Positions 46,361 to 55,899 of a DNA stretch of 64,000 nt are shown one piece after another. A model generated the notes under the pieces. It saw nothing but the letters and a program-made list of their open reading frames with translations, searched no databases and was not told the DNA's origin. Source of the DNA: Vibrio xiamenensis. Lineage in GTDB: Bacteria > Pseudomonadota > Gammaproteobacteria > Enterobacterales > Vibrionaceae. Position numbers and translations under genes: made by a program. Where the stretch lies: positions 38,434 to 102,433 of the forward strand of contig NZ_FNDD01000019.1 of assembly GCF_900100015.1 (NCBI RefSeq). The letters are read 5' to 3'. Position 1 is the first letter of the stretch. The number at the start of each line of letters is the position of its first letter.

Positions 46361-46407
46361 ATATTACGGCATTCTGAGTTTTCAGCAATGGTAAGAAATG
46401 GATTACA
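46361..46407 (-). promoter_or_regulatory. csrB promoter with VarA/UvrY-like site
   Basis: On the minus strand TTGCTG (46388-46383) and TAATAT (46366-46361) are 16 bases apart. Directly upstream, 46407-46390 reads TGTAATCCATTTCTTACC, a near match to the GacA/UvrY palindrome TGTAAG-N6-CTTACA, so activation by the VarS/VarA two-component system is likely. Confidence 0.65.
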
Positions 46408-46566
46408 TGAGTTTTTATTTGAGTGATCTTTGTTCATGTTTTTATGAATCAATATGTTACGTAATGCTAAGTGTTATTTTCTGCGTAAAAAAGCGATATT
46501 TACTCACCCCTGTGTGAGAGATCTCGCACACGGAGGTGAGCAGATCATCCATATACCCCCTAAGGG

Positions 46567-48318
46567 TTACTGACCAATTGCCACCCCCTCTCGGCGTGGA
46601 TCTGCGGCGCCTTCCAAACCTTGTGATGTAATACGAATTGCGTGCAGTCCAGAATTGAGATCTCGCACGTTAACTTTGAAGCCCATTTTGACAAGTGGCG
46701 CTTCAAGCTGCTCGGCATTGGTGCCTTGCTCAATGTCCATATCACCAAAACGGTTGAGAACATGTGGCATGTTCAGAGCTTGTTGAATATCCATTCCCCA
46801 TTGGGTATGCGCGATAATGGCTTGCGCAACATAACCTATGATGCGACTGCCGCCCGGAGAGCCAATCGCTAGGTACGGTTGATCGTCTTTCATCACGATG
46901 GTCGGTGCCATCGAAGAGCGTGGTCGTTTGCCCGGTTCAATTCGGTTGGCAATTGGTACGCCCTTATTGTGGGTGCGGAATGAAAAGTCGGTCAGTTCGT
47001 TGTTGAGCAAAAAGCCGCGCACCATCAAACGTGATCCAAATTGGTTTTCAATGGTGGTGGTGATCGAGACCACATTGCCATCGCGATCAACGATATTAAA
47101 ATGGCTGGTGCAGGGAAGTTCAATGGATTCATCGGCGCTCTGTTTAAGCGCATGATTCCATGGTGGATTGCCGGGTTTTACGTCTTTCAGCGCTTGGCCG
47201 ACTTTGATCAACCGAGCGCGATCCGCCAGATAACCTTCGTCAAGTAAGCCTTGAGTTGGCATCGGGACAAAATCTTCATCAGCCATGTACTGGCCGCGAT
47301 CGGCAAAGGCTAACCTTGATGCGTCGCCAATCACTTGCCAAGAGCGCGCATCTTTCGGCCCCCATTTGTTAAGTTCATAGGGCTCGGTTAACGCCAGAAT
47401 CTGACCAACAGTCAAGCCGCCGGAGCTTGGCGGCCCCATGCCGCAAACGTCATAGCTTTGATAGCTAGAACACACCACAGGTCTCTGTTTAACCTCGTAG
47501 TTATCCATATCGCGCTGAGCCAATACGCCCGGATTACCTTGGGCATTTTGCACGGTATCGATAATGTCTTTGCTAATCTCGCCTTGATAAAAAGCGTCTG
47601 CACCTTGCTTGGCGATCGCCGTTAAGGTTTGGGCATATTGCGGATTTTTCAGTAGCGCACCGGCTTGCAAGGGTTGACCATCTTTATCGAAGAAGTAGTG
47701 GAGAGTGCCAGGATAGCGACGTAAACGTTCGCCATCTTCAGCAATCAAACTGGCGAGGCGCGGACTGACGATAAAGCCCTGTTCGGCGGCTTGAATCGCA
47801 GGCTCGAGCAAGCGTGCCCAAGCTAGTTTTCCGTATTTCTGGTGCGTTTCCCACATCAGTTTGACGGTGCCGGGCGTGCCGACTGAGCGTCCACCGACTA
47901 CGGCATCGTAGAATGACAGCGGCTCGCCATCGTCATTTTGGAACAGCGTGGGTGTGACGGCCATCGGCGCGGTTTCGCGGCCATCAAAGGTGGTGAGATC
48001 TTGGTTTTTGGCATCCCAATAAACCATAAACGCGCCACCACCGATCCCCGATGATTGCGGTTCAACTAAGCCGAGCATAAATTGCACCGCGACCATAGCG
48101 TCAATGGCGTTACCGCCTTGTTTGAGAATATTGGCACCAGCGCGAGCTGCTATAGGGTTGGCGGCGGTCACCATCCAATGCTTGGCTTTGGTTAAGGTTT
48201 TATGTTCTAGGCCGCTGCTTTGCTCCGGCGCAACGCTATCGGTGACTTGATCTGCCCAAGTGAAAGGGCTTAAGAGCATCAAGCTTGAAGTGAGCATCAG
48301 CTTGCGTTTCCACTGCAT
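46567..48318 (-). CDS. ggt: Periplasmic gamma-glutamyltransferase
   Basis: Hydrolyses glutathione and transfers its gamma-glutamyl group; made as a precursor that cuts itself. A signal peptide (MQWKRKLMLTSSLMLL ... TWA) is followed by the large subunit and, from the nucleophile Thr404 (in TSHFNIVD), the small subunit; the GSPGG oxyanion motif lies near residue 480. 583 residues, close to E. coli Ggt. A GTGTGAGAG-type hairpin at about 46512-46531 is downstream, but lacks an adjacent T run. Confidence 0.95.
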   Translation of the reverse strand: MQWKRKLMLTSSLMLLSPFTWADQVTDSVAPEQSSGLEHKTLTKAKHWMVTAANPIAARAGANILKQGGNAIDAMVAVQFMLGLVEPQSSGIGGGAFMVYWDAKNQDLTTFDGRETAPMAVTPTLFQNDDGEPLSFYDAVVGGRSVGTPGTVKLMWETHQKYGKLAWARLLEPAIQAAEQGFIVSPRLASLIAEDGERLRRYPGTLHYFFDKDGQPLQAGALLKNPQYAQTLTAIAKQGADAFYQGEISKDIIDTVQNAQGNPGVLAQRDMDNYEVKQRPVVCSSYQSYDVCGMGPPSSGGLTVGQILALTEPYELNKWGPKDARSWQVIGDASRLAFADRGQYMADEDFVPMPTQGLLDEGYLADRARLIKVGQALKDVKPGNPPWNHALKQSADESIELPCTSHFNIVDRDGNVVSITTTIENQFGSRLMVRGFLLNNELTDFSFRTHNKGVPIANRIEPGKRPRSSMAPTIVMKDDQPYLAIGSPGGSRIIGYVAQAIIAHTQWGMDIQQALNMPHVLNRFGDMDIEQGTNAEQLEAPLVKMGFKVNVRDLNSGLHAIRITSQGLEGAADPRREGVAIGQ

Positions 48319-48474
48319 ATCGTTCTCCTTGTGTTTAAGACAAGTGATGGAAAGTTTGCTTAGCCAATGACTTAGCTGAGTAAAAGCAAACTTTTTCGAG
48401 ACTGACAGTGGAGTGGCGCTGAGTCTAGCGTTTTGCCAATTAATTACGCTGATGAATCACACTTGAAGCATTGG

Positions 48475-49137
48475 TTAAGGTGAGGTAAATGCCTGAATCG
48501 CCTGCCAAACAATCATCACACCGACACCAGTAAAGACCAGTCCACATAAGCCGTCGATATATAGCGTAGCGGATTGCAGCTTAGTTTGAAGGCGCTCGGT
48601 TGATAAAGCCCAAGCTAAAAATGAAAACCACAGCAGTGACAAGCCAAACAATATCGCAATGGTTAAGGTCTTCACGGCAACTGGCATATCTGCCGGCACT
48701 AAGCTCGACATCAAACTGATAAAGAACACCAGCGCTTTAGGGTTGAGAATATTGGTGGCAAAACCGCGTGAAAACGCTTGGCGGCGGCTAGAGAGCAATT
48801 GATTTTTCGCTGCGCTAGGCGTGTATGGCGCATCACTTTTCGCCAGGCGCCACACGGCGTTGAGTGCGCCAAGGCCGAGATAGAGTAGATAGCCACCGCC
48901 AATCAACTGCATCAGAGCAAACAGCAGCGGGTGTTGGTGAACGATCAACGACACGCCGGTGATGCTAAGCACTGAGTGCAGCAAAATGCCGCATGATAAG
49001 CCAAACGCAATGGCAAGCCCGGTATTGCGCCCGTAACGGGTCGCATTTTGCACCACGAGCGCGAAGTCGGGACCGGGGCTCATTAAGGCAATAAAGTGAA
49101 TGGTCGCAATAGTAATGACAGGTGTTAGGTCGTACAT
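48475..49137 (-). CDS. LysE/RhtB-family amino acid exporter
   Basis: 220 residues with about six membrane helices. The N-terminal FIALMSPGPDFALVVQNATRYG is the LysE family signature. Substrate not predictable (lysine, threonine, homoserine and others occur in the family). It is 114 bases downstream of an AraC-type regulator on the same strand, which may control it. Confidence 0.85.
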   Translation of the reverse strand: MYDLTPVITIATIHFIALMSPGPDFALVVQNATRYGRNTGLAIAFGLSCGILLHSVLSITGVSLIVHQHPLLFALMQLIGGGYLLYLGLGALNAVWRLAKSDAPYTPSAAKNQLLSSRRQAFSRGFATNILNPKALVFFISLMSSLVPADMPVAVKTLTIAILFGLSLLWFSFLAWALSTERLQTKLQSATLYIDGLCGLVFTGVGVMIVWQAIQAFTSP

Positions 49138-49251
49138 ACTTTCTCAAACAGACAAACAACAAGGGTGCTTAGTATCGAACAATCGGGTTGCGAACGATTG
49201 TAAATTTCTCGCACTGGTTTTGTCTGGGGTTAATCGGTTAAACGCGGCGAG

Positions 49252-50058
49252 TTAACGGCGCTGGAGTTGGGATGGTGAGATACCATAGCAGCTTTTGAAC
49301 GCTTTACTAAAGTGCGCTTGGTCATAGAAACCCACTGCATGAGCAACATCGGTGCCGTATTGACCTGCTTTGAGCAATTTAAAGCTCTGTTCCATGCGCA
49401 GTCTTGCTAGCCAAGCATGCGGGCTAATGTGCATGGTGGCTTTAAAATGGCGTTGAAATTGGGTCAAACTCAAATCACACAATTTCGCCAGTTCGGGTAA
49501 ACGTATCGCTTGGTCGAGATTGGCAAGTAGGTACTCTTTTAGGGTCGTAATTGAACGGCTACCAAGCGCATAATTTGGCTTGCGAATCCGAGATCCAAAG
49601 CGATCAAAAAGCGTGTTAAGTCCTTCAAATGGTAGGCAATCTTTCGCTAATGCGCTTAAATTATCAGCCGCCAACAATTGGTGCAGGTTAACCAGTTGTG
49701 AAAATAGCTGCGGATCCGAGACGATCAGGCGTTTAAAGTCGATTATTTCGCCATTTTGCTTAAGATCGGCCAGATCACTGAGCCAGTGAGGTTCGATCGA
49801 AAACACCCGTACTTGATAGCCACGATCAAGCGCTGCTCGGCCATCGTGCAGTTCATCGGGTGGCATTAAAATCATTTCACCGGGCCCAACGCGATGTTGG
49901 CGGCCTTGAAACTGAAAAGTTTGCTCACCTCGGATCATCAAGCCGATATGAAAATCCAAATGATAATGACGGGAAAACGCAAACGCCTGATAGTCCGCTT
50001 CAATCAGGTGCAGAGCTTGGTGAGCCGTGGCGTAATAGTTGACCTTGTCGTGTGGCAT
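49252..50058 (-). CDS. AraC-family transcriptional regulator
   Basis: 268 residues: an N-terminal cupin ligand-binding domain (about 20-130, with GEMILMPPDELHDG) and a C-terminal double helix-turn-helix (about 165-266, with DVAHAVGFYDQAHFSKAFK). This domain order is common among AraC regulators placed next to LysE-type exporters, suggesting an amino-acid-responsive regulator of the gene downstream. Confidence 0.88.
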   Translation of the reverse strand: MPHDKVNYYATAHQALHLIEADYQAFAFSRHYHLDFHIGLMIRGEQTFQFQGRQHRVGPGEMILMPPDELHDGRAALDRGYQVRVFSIEPHWLSDLADLKQNGEIIDFKRLIVSDPQLFSQLVNLHQLLAADNLSALAKDCLPFEGLNTLFDRFGSRIRKPNYALGSRSITTLKEYLLANLDQAIRLPELAKLCDLSLTQFQRHFKATMHISPHAWLARLRMEQSFKLLKAGQYGTDVAHAVGFYDQAHFSKAFKSCYGISPSQLQRR

Positions 50059-50062
50059 AAAT

Positions 50063-50094
50063 AAAAAAAGCTTGGTTAGTTTCTAACCAAGCTT
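50063..50094 (-). terminator. Terminator of rarD
   Basis: A 12-bp stem AAGCTTGGTTAG/CTAACCAAGCTT; on the minus strand it is followed by seven T, so it ends the rarD transcript before the AraC gene. Confidence 0.85.
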
Positions 50095-50163
50095 ATCCAG
50101 TTCCTATCGGGAAGTCTTGTAAAAATCGATCACGTCACTGCGCTGCTAACGCTATCGCGGCGA

Positions 50164-51090
50164 TCATTTTATTGGGCTTAGCGCGGCGGCGGCACGTTTT
50201 GATTTGCGATTATTGTGGTAAGCATCGGCGCTAAAAATCACCAACGCGCCCCAGATAAAGGCAAACGTCAGGGCTTTATCCATGCTAAAGGTTTCGCCAT
50301 AGACCAAGACTGCCAGCACGAACATAAAACTTGGCCCGATATATTGAAAGAACCCCAAAGTTGACAACTTGAGCCGCGTGGCCGCGCCAGTAAAACACAG
50401 TAATGGCAGGGTAGTGACAATACCGGCAGCAACCAAAAGCACATTTAAGCTTAGGATATTGGTCGTCATATCTGAGGTTGGCGTGTCGGCTATCCACAAT
50501 AGATACACCGCTGCAACCGGTAACAACACTAAGGTTTCGACAAACAAACCAGTTTGCGCATCCAAGTTGACTTTTTTACGTAGCAATCCATACAGGGCAA
50601 ATGTCATCGCTAGCGCAAACGCAACAATCGGCACACTGCCAAACGCCAGCAATTGCACCAGTACGCCACAGGCGGCGAGAAACACCGCGACCCATTGCAT
50701 TTTTCGTAGCCGTTCCCCCAAGAACAACATGCCAAACACTACGTTAATCAATGGGTTGATATAGTAACCCAAGCTGGCATCCAGCATATGATTAGCGTTG
50801 ATCGCCCAGATGAAGATCAGCCAGTTAGCGCCGATAAGCAGCGAGGTGACCAGCATGTAGGCGAGTTTGGTTTTACTGCGAAAGACCTCAACGAAGCTGC
50901 GCCAGCGTTTACCAGTGTGAATCAAAACGGCTAAAAAGACGAATGACCACACAATGCGGTGACCGAGAATTTCCAATGCGGGAACATGAGCGATGGCTTT
51001 AAAATAGATCGGTGCGATGCCCCACATGGTGTACGCGGCGAGAGCCAGCAATACCCCTTGTTTGGCTTGGAGTTGTTGGTCGGTTGACAT
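50164..51090 (-). CDS. rarD: RarD-type EamA-family transporter
   Basis: 308 residues with ten predicted membrane helices in two EamA repeats. The start GVLLALAAYTMWGIAPIYFK and the segment ILGHRIVWSF are characteristic of RarD, called the chloramphenicol-sensitive protein in older annotation. The substrate is not established. Divergent from recQ. Confidence 0.9.
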   Translation of the reverse strand: MSTDQQLQAKQGVLLALAAYTMWGIAPIYFKAIAHVPALEILGHRIVWSFVFLAVLIHTGKRWRSFVEVFRSKTKLAYMLVTSLLIGANWLIFIWAINANHMLDASLGYYINPLINVVFGMLFLGERLRKMQWVAVFLAACGVLVQLLAFGSVPIVAFALAMTFALYGLLRKKVNLDAQTGLFVETLVLLPVAAVYLLWIADTPTSDMTTNILSLNVLLVAAGIVTTLPLLCFTGAATRLKLSTLGFFQYIGPSFMFVLAVLVYGETFSMDKALTFAFIWGALVIFSADAYHNNRKSKRAAAALSPIK

Positions 51091-51254
51091 CAGAAATCTC
51101 TGTCATTAGAAAGTTGAGCGGGGGCTTATTATACGAGCGCTAAAAGTATTCACCTAATAATTTGCAGTTTTATTCACCAGCAAACCCCACTACAATGTGC
51201 GGCTCAATCGAAATTATCGTTTCGACCTAAATTACCGCTTGTTTGAGATATTGC

Positions 51255-53090
51255 ATGACCTCCACTCTGTTAGCCCAGCAACCCGAATCCGAACTTACGC
51301 CGCAAAGCGTGTTAGAAACCGTATTTGGTTATCAGGCGTTTCGTGAAGGTCAAAAAGCCGTGATTGAAGCGGCGGTCGAAGGCAAAGACTCATTGGTGAT
51401 TATGCCAACCGGTGGCGGTAAGTCGCTGTGTTATCAGATTCCAGCCTTGGTGCGTTCTGGCCTAACGTTAGTGATTTCGCCTCTGATTTCATTGATGAAA
51501 GACCAAGTCGACCAACTTAAAGCCAATGGCGTGGCGGCAGAATGCATTAACTCGACGATTGCGCGAGACGACCTCATTACCATTTATAACCGCATTCATA
51601 GTGGCGCGGTGAAATTGGTGTATGTCTCGCCAGAGCGGGTTCTAATGCGCGATTTTATTGAGCGTCTTAGCCAACTGCCACTATCAATGATTGCCGTCGA
51701 TGAAGCGCACTGTATTTCGCAGTGGGGACACGATTTTCGCCCGGAATACGCTTCACTAGGCCAACTCAAACAGCATTTCCCCCATGTGCCCGTGATGGCG
51801 TTAACCGCGACCGCCGACGATGCGACGCGTAATGACATCATGCACCGTTTGCAGCTCAGCGAACCGGATATCCATCTTGGCAGCTTTGACCGACCGAATA
51901 TCCGTTATACATTGGTAGAAAAGCACAAACCGGTATCGCAGATCATTCGTTTTCTCGGCACTCAAAAAGGCCAGTGCGGCATCATCTATTGCGGCAGCCG
52001 TAAAAAAGTCGAAATGCTGACCGAAAAGCTGTGTAACAACCATATTCGCGCCGCCAGTTATCACGCCGGTCTAGACATGGATGAGCGATCTTATGTGCAA
52101 GAAGCGTTTCAGCGCGATGATATTCAAATCGTGGTGGCGACAGTGGCGTTTGGCATGGGGATTAACAAACCCAACGTGCGTTTTGTGGTGCATTTCGATA
52201 TTCCGCGCAACATTGAATCTTACTACCAAGAAACTGGCCGAGCCGGGCGTGATGGCTTGCCTGCTGAAGCGATGATGCTGTATGACCCAGCGGACATTGG
52301 TTGGCTCAAACGTATGTTGGATGAAAAGCCAGAAGGGCCGCAGAAACAGGTCGAAAGCCACAAGCTCAATGCCATGAGTGCGTTTGCCGAAGCGCAAACC
52401 TGTCGTCGCCAAGTGCTGCTTAACTACTTTGGAGAGTATCGCCACGAACCTTGCGGAAACTGTGATATTTGCTTGGATCCGCCTAAGCATTTTGATGCTA
52501 CTCAAGAGGCGCAAAAAGCGCTGTCGTGTGTCTATCGCGTCAATCAAAGTTTCGGTATTGGCTATGTGGTGGAAGTACTGCGCGGAATGCAGAACATTCG
52601 AATTCGTGAGCAGGGCCATGACAAGCTTTCAACCTATGGTATTGGTCGCGATCACAGCCACGATTACTGGGTGAGTATTTTCCGCCAGTTGATTCACAAA
52701 GGGTTGCTGTTTCAAAACATTACGCGCAATTCGACCTTACAGCTGACCGAAGAGGCGCGCCCGCTACTGCGCGGTGATATGAGCATTGAGTTGGCGGTAC
52801 CGCGTTTAGATACCGCAGCCCGCGCCGCCAAATCCGATAAACTGTCGAATAAACACTACGATAAACAGCTATTTGCCAAATTGCGTAAACTGCGTAAGTC
52901 GATTGCCGACGAAGAGGGCATTCCTCCTTATGTGGTGTTCAGTGACGCGACCTTGATCGATATGGCTGAGATTTTGCCGATGTCTTACGGCGAAATGCTG
53001 GCGGTCAACGGCGTTGGCCAGCGTAAATTAGAAAAATACGCCGATGCGTTTTTAGATTTAATTCAGGAACATGTGACTCACTATGGCTAA
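51255..53090 (+). CDS. recQ: ATP-dependent DNA helicase RecQ
   Basis: 3'-5' helicase of the RecF recombination pathway. Walker A is MPTGGGKSLCYQ (about residues 49-60), the DEAH box follows, then the RQC domain with zinc cysteines CGNCDIC, and a C-terminal HRDC domain (about 530-605). The ATG at 51255 gives 611 residues (E. coli 609); a TTG four codons upstream is unlikely. It overlaps the next gene by eight bases. Confidence 0.95.
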   Translation: MTSTLLAQQPESELTPQSVLETVFGYQAFREGQKAVIEAAVEGKDSLVIMPTGGGKSLCYQIPALVRSGLTLVISPLISLMKDQVDQLKANGVAAECINSTIARDDLITIYNRIHSGAVKLVYVSPERVLMRDFIERLSQLPLSMIAVDEAHCISQWGHDFRPEYASLGQLKQHFPHVPVMALTATADDATRNDIMHRLQLSEPDIHLGSFDRPNIRYTLVEKHKPVSQIIRFLGTQKGQCGIIYCGSRKKVEMLTEKLCNNHIRAASYHAGLDMDERSYVQEAFQRDDIQIVVATVAFGMGINKPNVRFVVHFDIPRNIESYYQETGRAGRDGLPAEAMMLYDPADIGWLKRMLDEKPEGPQKQVESHKLNAMSAFAEAQTCRRQVLLNYFGEYRHEPCGNCDICLDPPKHFDATQEAQKALSCVYRVNQSFGIGYVVEVLRGMQNIRIREQGHDKLSTYGIGRDHSHDYWVSIFRQLIHKGLLFQNITRNSTLQLTEEARPLLRGDMSIELAVPRLDTAARAAKSDKLSNKHYDKQLFAKLRKLRKSIADEEGIPPYVVFSDATLIDMAEILPMSYGEMLAVNGVGQRKLEKYADAFLDLIQEHVTHYG

Positions 53091-53403
53091 TTCTAGCGGC
53101 GCAGATTTCTCGCTCAATCATTATGACGCTGTGCACGGACGGTTGGTGATCAATGCGCCGAGCTTTGATTACGATTCATTTCCCAAGCTTGGCGAGTATT
53201 TGCTAAGCAGATTGTCGGCGCAAGCGGTCGATAAACAAACCGATGCTGATATTCACTCTTGGTTGATTGATTTTGAAGGCTGCCAGTTAATGCTCAAAGC
53301 GGAGCATTACAGCGAAGCTGTTTGGTTTGAAGCATTGGCGGTTGGTGAAGCGGTTGAAGAACTGGCGTTTTTGGCCCAGTTGTTTACTCAAGGATTCAAT
53401 TAA
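53083..53403 (+). CDS. DUF3630-family protein
   Basis: A 106-residue acidic soluble protein without signal peptide or membrane helix. It resembles the DUF3630 family that follows recQ in vibrios. Function unknown. The start at 53083 lies inside recQ, so the two genes are translationally coupled. Confidence 0.75.
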   Translation: MANSSGADFSLNHYDAVHGRLVINAPSFDYDSFPKLGEYLLSRLSAQAVDKQTDADIHSWLIDFEGCQLMLKAEHYSEAVWFEALAVGEAVEELAFLAQLFTQGFN

Positions 53404-53592
53404 TCACGCGGAATGTTGCGTTTAAACGTTTGCTTAATATTTCGCCTCTTGCGGCTTGAGTGGGTTTCGGTATAATCGCCAGCCGCTCGAATCGTGGATT
53501 CGAAATTTTTCGTGGTTAGTGGCTGATATCAATACAGCTTCTGACTTTATACATTGTTGGTAAGGGCTGTTCCAAATACATGGAATAGGCTC

Positions 53593-53630
53593 GATTTGGG
53601 TTCCCTCGCCCCCAAACCAAACTAAAAAGG
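53593..53630 (+). promoter_or_regulatory. preQ1-I-like riboswitch in front of yhhQ
   Basis: TTTGGG (53595-53600) and CCCAAA (53611-53616) form stem P1 around a C-rich loop TTCCCTCGCC; the A-rich tail CCAAACTAAAAAGG then ends in the Shine-Dalgarno AAGG of yhhQ (ATG at 53637). This is the compact preQ1-I plan, in which loop C's pair with the tail GG to hide the ribosome site when preQ1 is bound. The tail closely resembles that of the Thermoanaerobacter tengcongensis riboswitch as I recall it. Confidence 0.75.
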
Positions 53631-53636
53631 TATCGC

Positions 53637-54314
53637 ATGAATAACTTTACTCCTGCGCAGCAGCGCAAAGCCCTTAACTATCTGGTTTTGTTCCATTTAG
53701 TCATTATTGCTTCAAGTAACTACCTGGTTCAAATTCCATTTACCCTGTTTGGTTTACACACCACTTGGGGCGCGTTTACTTTCCCATTTATCTTTCTCGC
53801 CACCGACCTCACCGTACGTATTTTTGGCGCGCCTTTGGCTCGTAAAATCATTTTCTTGGTGATGATTCCAGCGCTGTTGGTGTCGTATGCGTTATCGGTA
53901 TTGTTTTATGAAGGTGCGTATCAAGGGTTTGCTCAGTTAGGTGAGTTTAATCTGTTTGTCGCACGTATCGCTCTGGCGAGCTTTATGGCTTATTTGCTAG
54001 GTCAGATTCTGGATGTTCAAGTGTTCAACCGCCTGCGTCAACTTAAGCAGTGGTGGATTGCGCCAACCTGTTCAACCTTATTTGGTAATGCGCTTGATAC
54101 CATCGCGTTTTTTGCTATCGCGTTTTACCATAGCCCAGATGCGTTTATGGCCGAGCACTGGACCGAAATCGCGCTGGTGGATTACGGGGTTAAATTGATT
54201 ATTAGCCTAGGGCTGTTTGTGCCTATGTATGGTGTGCTGCTCAATTACTTGGTCAAAAAGCTCACTCAGGTCAACCCAGCTTTCACCATTGCAGGCGTGG
54301 CTCAGCGTTCTTAA
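53637..54314 (+). CDS. yhhQ: Queuosine precursor (7-deazaguanine) transporter YhhQ
   Basis: Inner-membrane importer for preQ0 or preQ1, queuosine tRNA-modification precursors. 225 residues with about six membrane helices; TFPFIFLATDLTVRIFG and the second-half segment NALDTIAFFAIAF are typical of the COG1738/YhhQ family. A preQ1-I-like riboswitch directly upstream supports the substrate. A perfect palindromic terminator follows. Confidence 0.92.
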   Translation: MNNFTPAQQRKALNYLVLFHLVIIASSNYLVQIPFTLFGLHTTWGAFTFPFIFLATDLTVRIFGAPLARKIIFLVMIPALLVSYALSVLFYEGAYQGFAQLGEFNLFVARIALASFMAYLLGQILDVQVFNRLRQLKQWWIAPTCSTLFGNALDTIAFFAIAFYHSPDAFMAEHWTEIALVDYGVKLIISLGLFVPMYGVLLNYLVKKLTQVNPAFTIAGVAQRS

Positions 54315-54340
54315 TCGACTGAGAAATAATATTGAGATAG

Positions 54341-54370
54341 AAAAAAGCCGAGCTTAAGCTCGGCTTTTTT
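54341..54370. terminator. Bidirectional terminator between yhhQ and gppA
   Basis: A perfect 30-base palindrome (AAAAAAGCCGAGCTT and its complement) between convergent genes. Confidence 0.9.
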
Positions 54371-54402
54371 GATCCTAAGTTTCCGATATCAGCCGCTTAG
54401 GG

Positions 54403-55893
54403 TTAGCTACCAATCACCAGTGGCCAGCCGATGTCGCTTTGGCGGTGCACTTCAATTTCAAGCTCTGCGGCCGTTAACGGATTCGCTTGTAGCCAAGTGG
54501 TGTCGATGCTTAGTGTTAGCTGGTCACCGTTAGCGGTCAGATGAATGTCTGGCTCCAACTCTGGTGTACGGCGATGGGTTAACAGCACGGCAAGGCGCAA
54601 TAAACGCAGCAAACGCTTGGCGCTGGTTCCAGAGAGAGCATGTTGCTCAGGAAGTGAGGTGAGATGCTCACGATAGCGACGTGTGAGCTCAGCTAAACAA
54701 TGCTTCTGGGCGCGAGTAAAACCCGGTAAATCAAGGTGCTGTAACAAGTAAGCACTGTGTTCGCCACCTTTTTTAAAGTCGATCGTCAAACCGATTTCAT
54801 GCAGTTTGGCTGCTGAGATCAGTAGGGTTTCGGCTTGTGGCTCTTCAATCCATTCACTGCCACCACAACTGGCCAGCATTTGCTGCGCGAGACGCGCAAC
54901 TTGTTCGCCATACTCGTTATCTAGCTGGTAACGGGTTTGAACGCTGGCAATGGTGCGAGCGCGAATGTCATCTTGGCGCAGTTCATCGACCATTTCATAC
55001 AACAGACCTTCACGCAGGGCGCCGCCAGCCAGAGTCATGGCGTCGATATTCAGTAATTCAAATATCGCGATTAGAATCGATAGGCCGCTTGGGAAAACCA
55101 GCGCACGCTCCAGCGTCAGGCCTTCAATTTCAAGTTCTTCAAGGTGATCAGCAAGCATGGCTTGCTTTTGCAGACGTTTGAGTTTGGCATGGGTGATGAC
55201 TTCATCCATACCTTGCGCCAGCATGATTTCTTGCAGAGCTTGAACTGTGCCACTTGCTCCCACACATACATCCCAACCGAGTTGAGTGTACTGCTCAAGA
55301 ATCGGTTGTAATGTGTCTTTAGCCGCTTGAATTGCCTGATTAAAGTTATGCGCGTTAAGCTGGCGGTCTTTAAAATGACGTTCCAGCCAAGTCACACAAC
55401 CCATCTTTAGGCTGGTTAGCGCTTTGGCATCAAAGCCTTCACCGATAATCAGTTCGGTGCTAGCTCCGCCGATATCAACAACCAACCGACGGCCGATACC
55501 GCCAGAGGTATGCGCCACCCCTTTATAGATGGTGGCCGCTTCTTCTTCGCCTGAAATAACCTCGATTGGATAACCGAGAATTTGCTTGGCTTTGGTGAGA
55601 AACACCTCGACATTGGTCGCGGTTCTAAGCGTTGCAGTACCGACAATGCGAATGTTTTGCTTAGGAATGTCTTGCAGACGCTCTGCAAATAAGCTCAAGC
55701 AATCCCAACCGCGCTGCATGGCTTCTTGGCTAAGGGCATTGTTTTCATCAAGACCGGCAGCTAAACGCACTTTGCGTTTGATTTTCGCCATGGTTTGAAT
55801 GCTGCCATCAATATGACGCACAACGAGCATATGGAAACTGTTCGACCCGAGGTCGATGGCAGCATAGAGCGGAGAAGATACGGCTTGGCTCAT
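54403..55893 (-). CDS. gppA: Guanosine pentaphosphatase GppA
   Basis: Converts pppGpp to ppGpp in the stringent response; it also has exopolyphosphatase activity. The N-terminal AAIDLGSNSFHMLVVR is the phosphate-binding loop of the Ppx/GppA ASKHA fold, VDIGGASTELI follows, and the C-terminal half has an HD-like domain (KLHEIG). 496 residues. It starts six bases after the rhlB stop, as in the E. coli rhlB-gppA operon. Confidence 0.94.
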   Translation of the reverse strand: MSQAVSSPLYAAIDLGSNSFHMLVVRHIDGSIQTMAKIKRKVRLAAGLDENNALSQEAMQRGWDCLSLFAERLQDIPKQNIRIVGTATLRTATNVEVFLTKAKQILGYPIEVISGEEEAATIYKGVAHTSGGIGRRLVVDIGGASTELIIGEGFDAKALTSLKMGCVTWLERHFKDRQLNAHNFNQAIQAAKDTLQPILEQYTQLGWDVCVGASGTVQALQEIMLAQGMDEVITHAKLKRLQKQAMLADHLEELEIEGLTLERALVFPSGLSILIAIFELLNIDAMTLAGGALREGLLYEMVDELRQDDIRARTIASVQTRYQLDNEYGEQVARLAQQMLASCGGSEWIEEPQAETLLISAAKLHEIGLTIDFKKGGEHSAYLLQHLDLPGFTRAQKHCLAELTRRYREHLTSLPEQHALSGTSAKRLLRLLRLAVLLTHRRTPELEPDIHLTANGDQLTLSIDTTWLQANPLTAAELEIEVHRQSDIGWPLVIGS

Positions 55894-55899
55894 AGACGA

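Noticed and set aside
45983..46452. Open reading frames of 76 and 60 residues over csrB
   Set aside because: Low-complexity translations of the repeated hairpins of the RNA gene.
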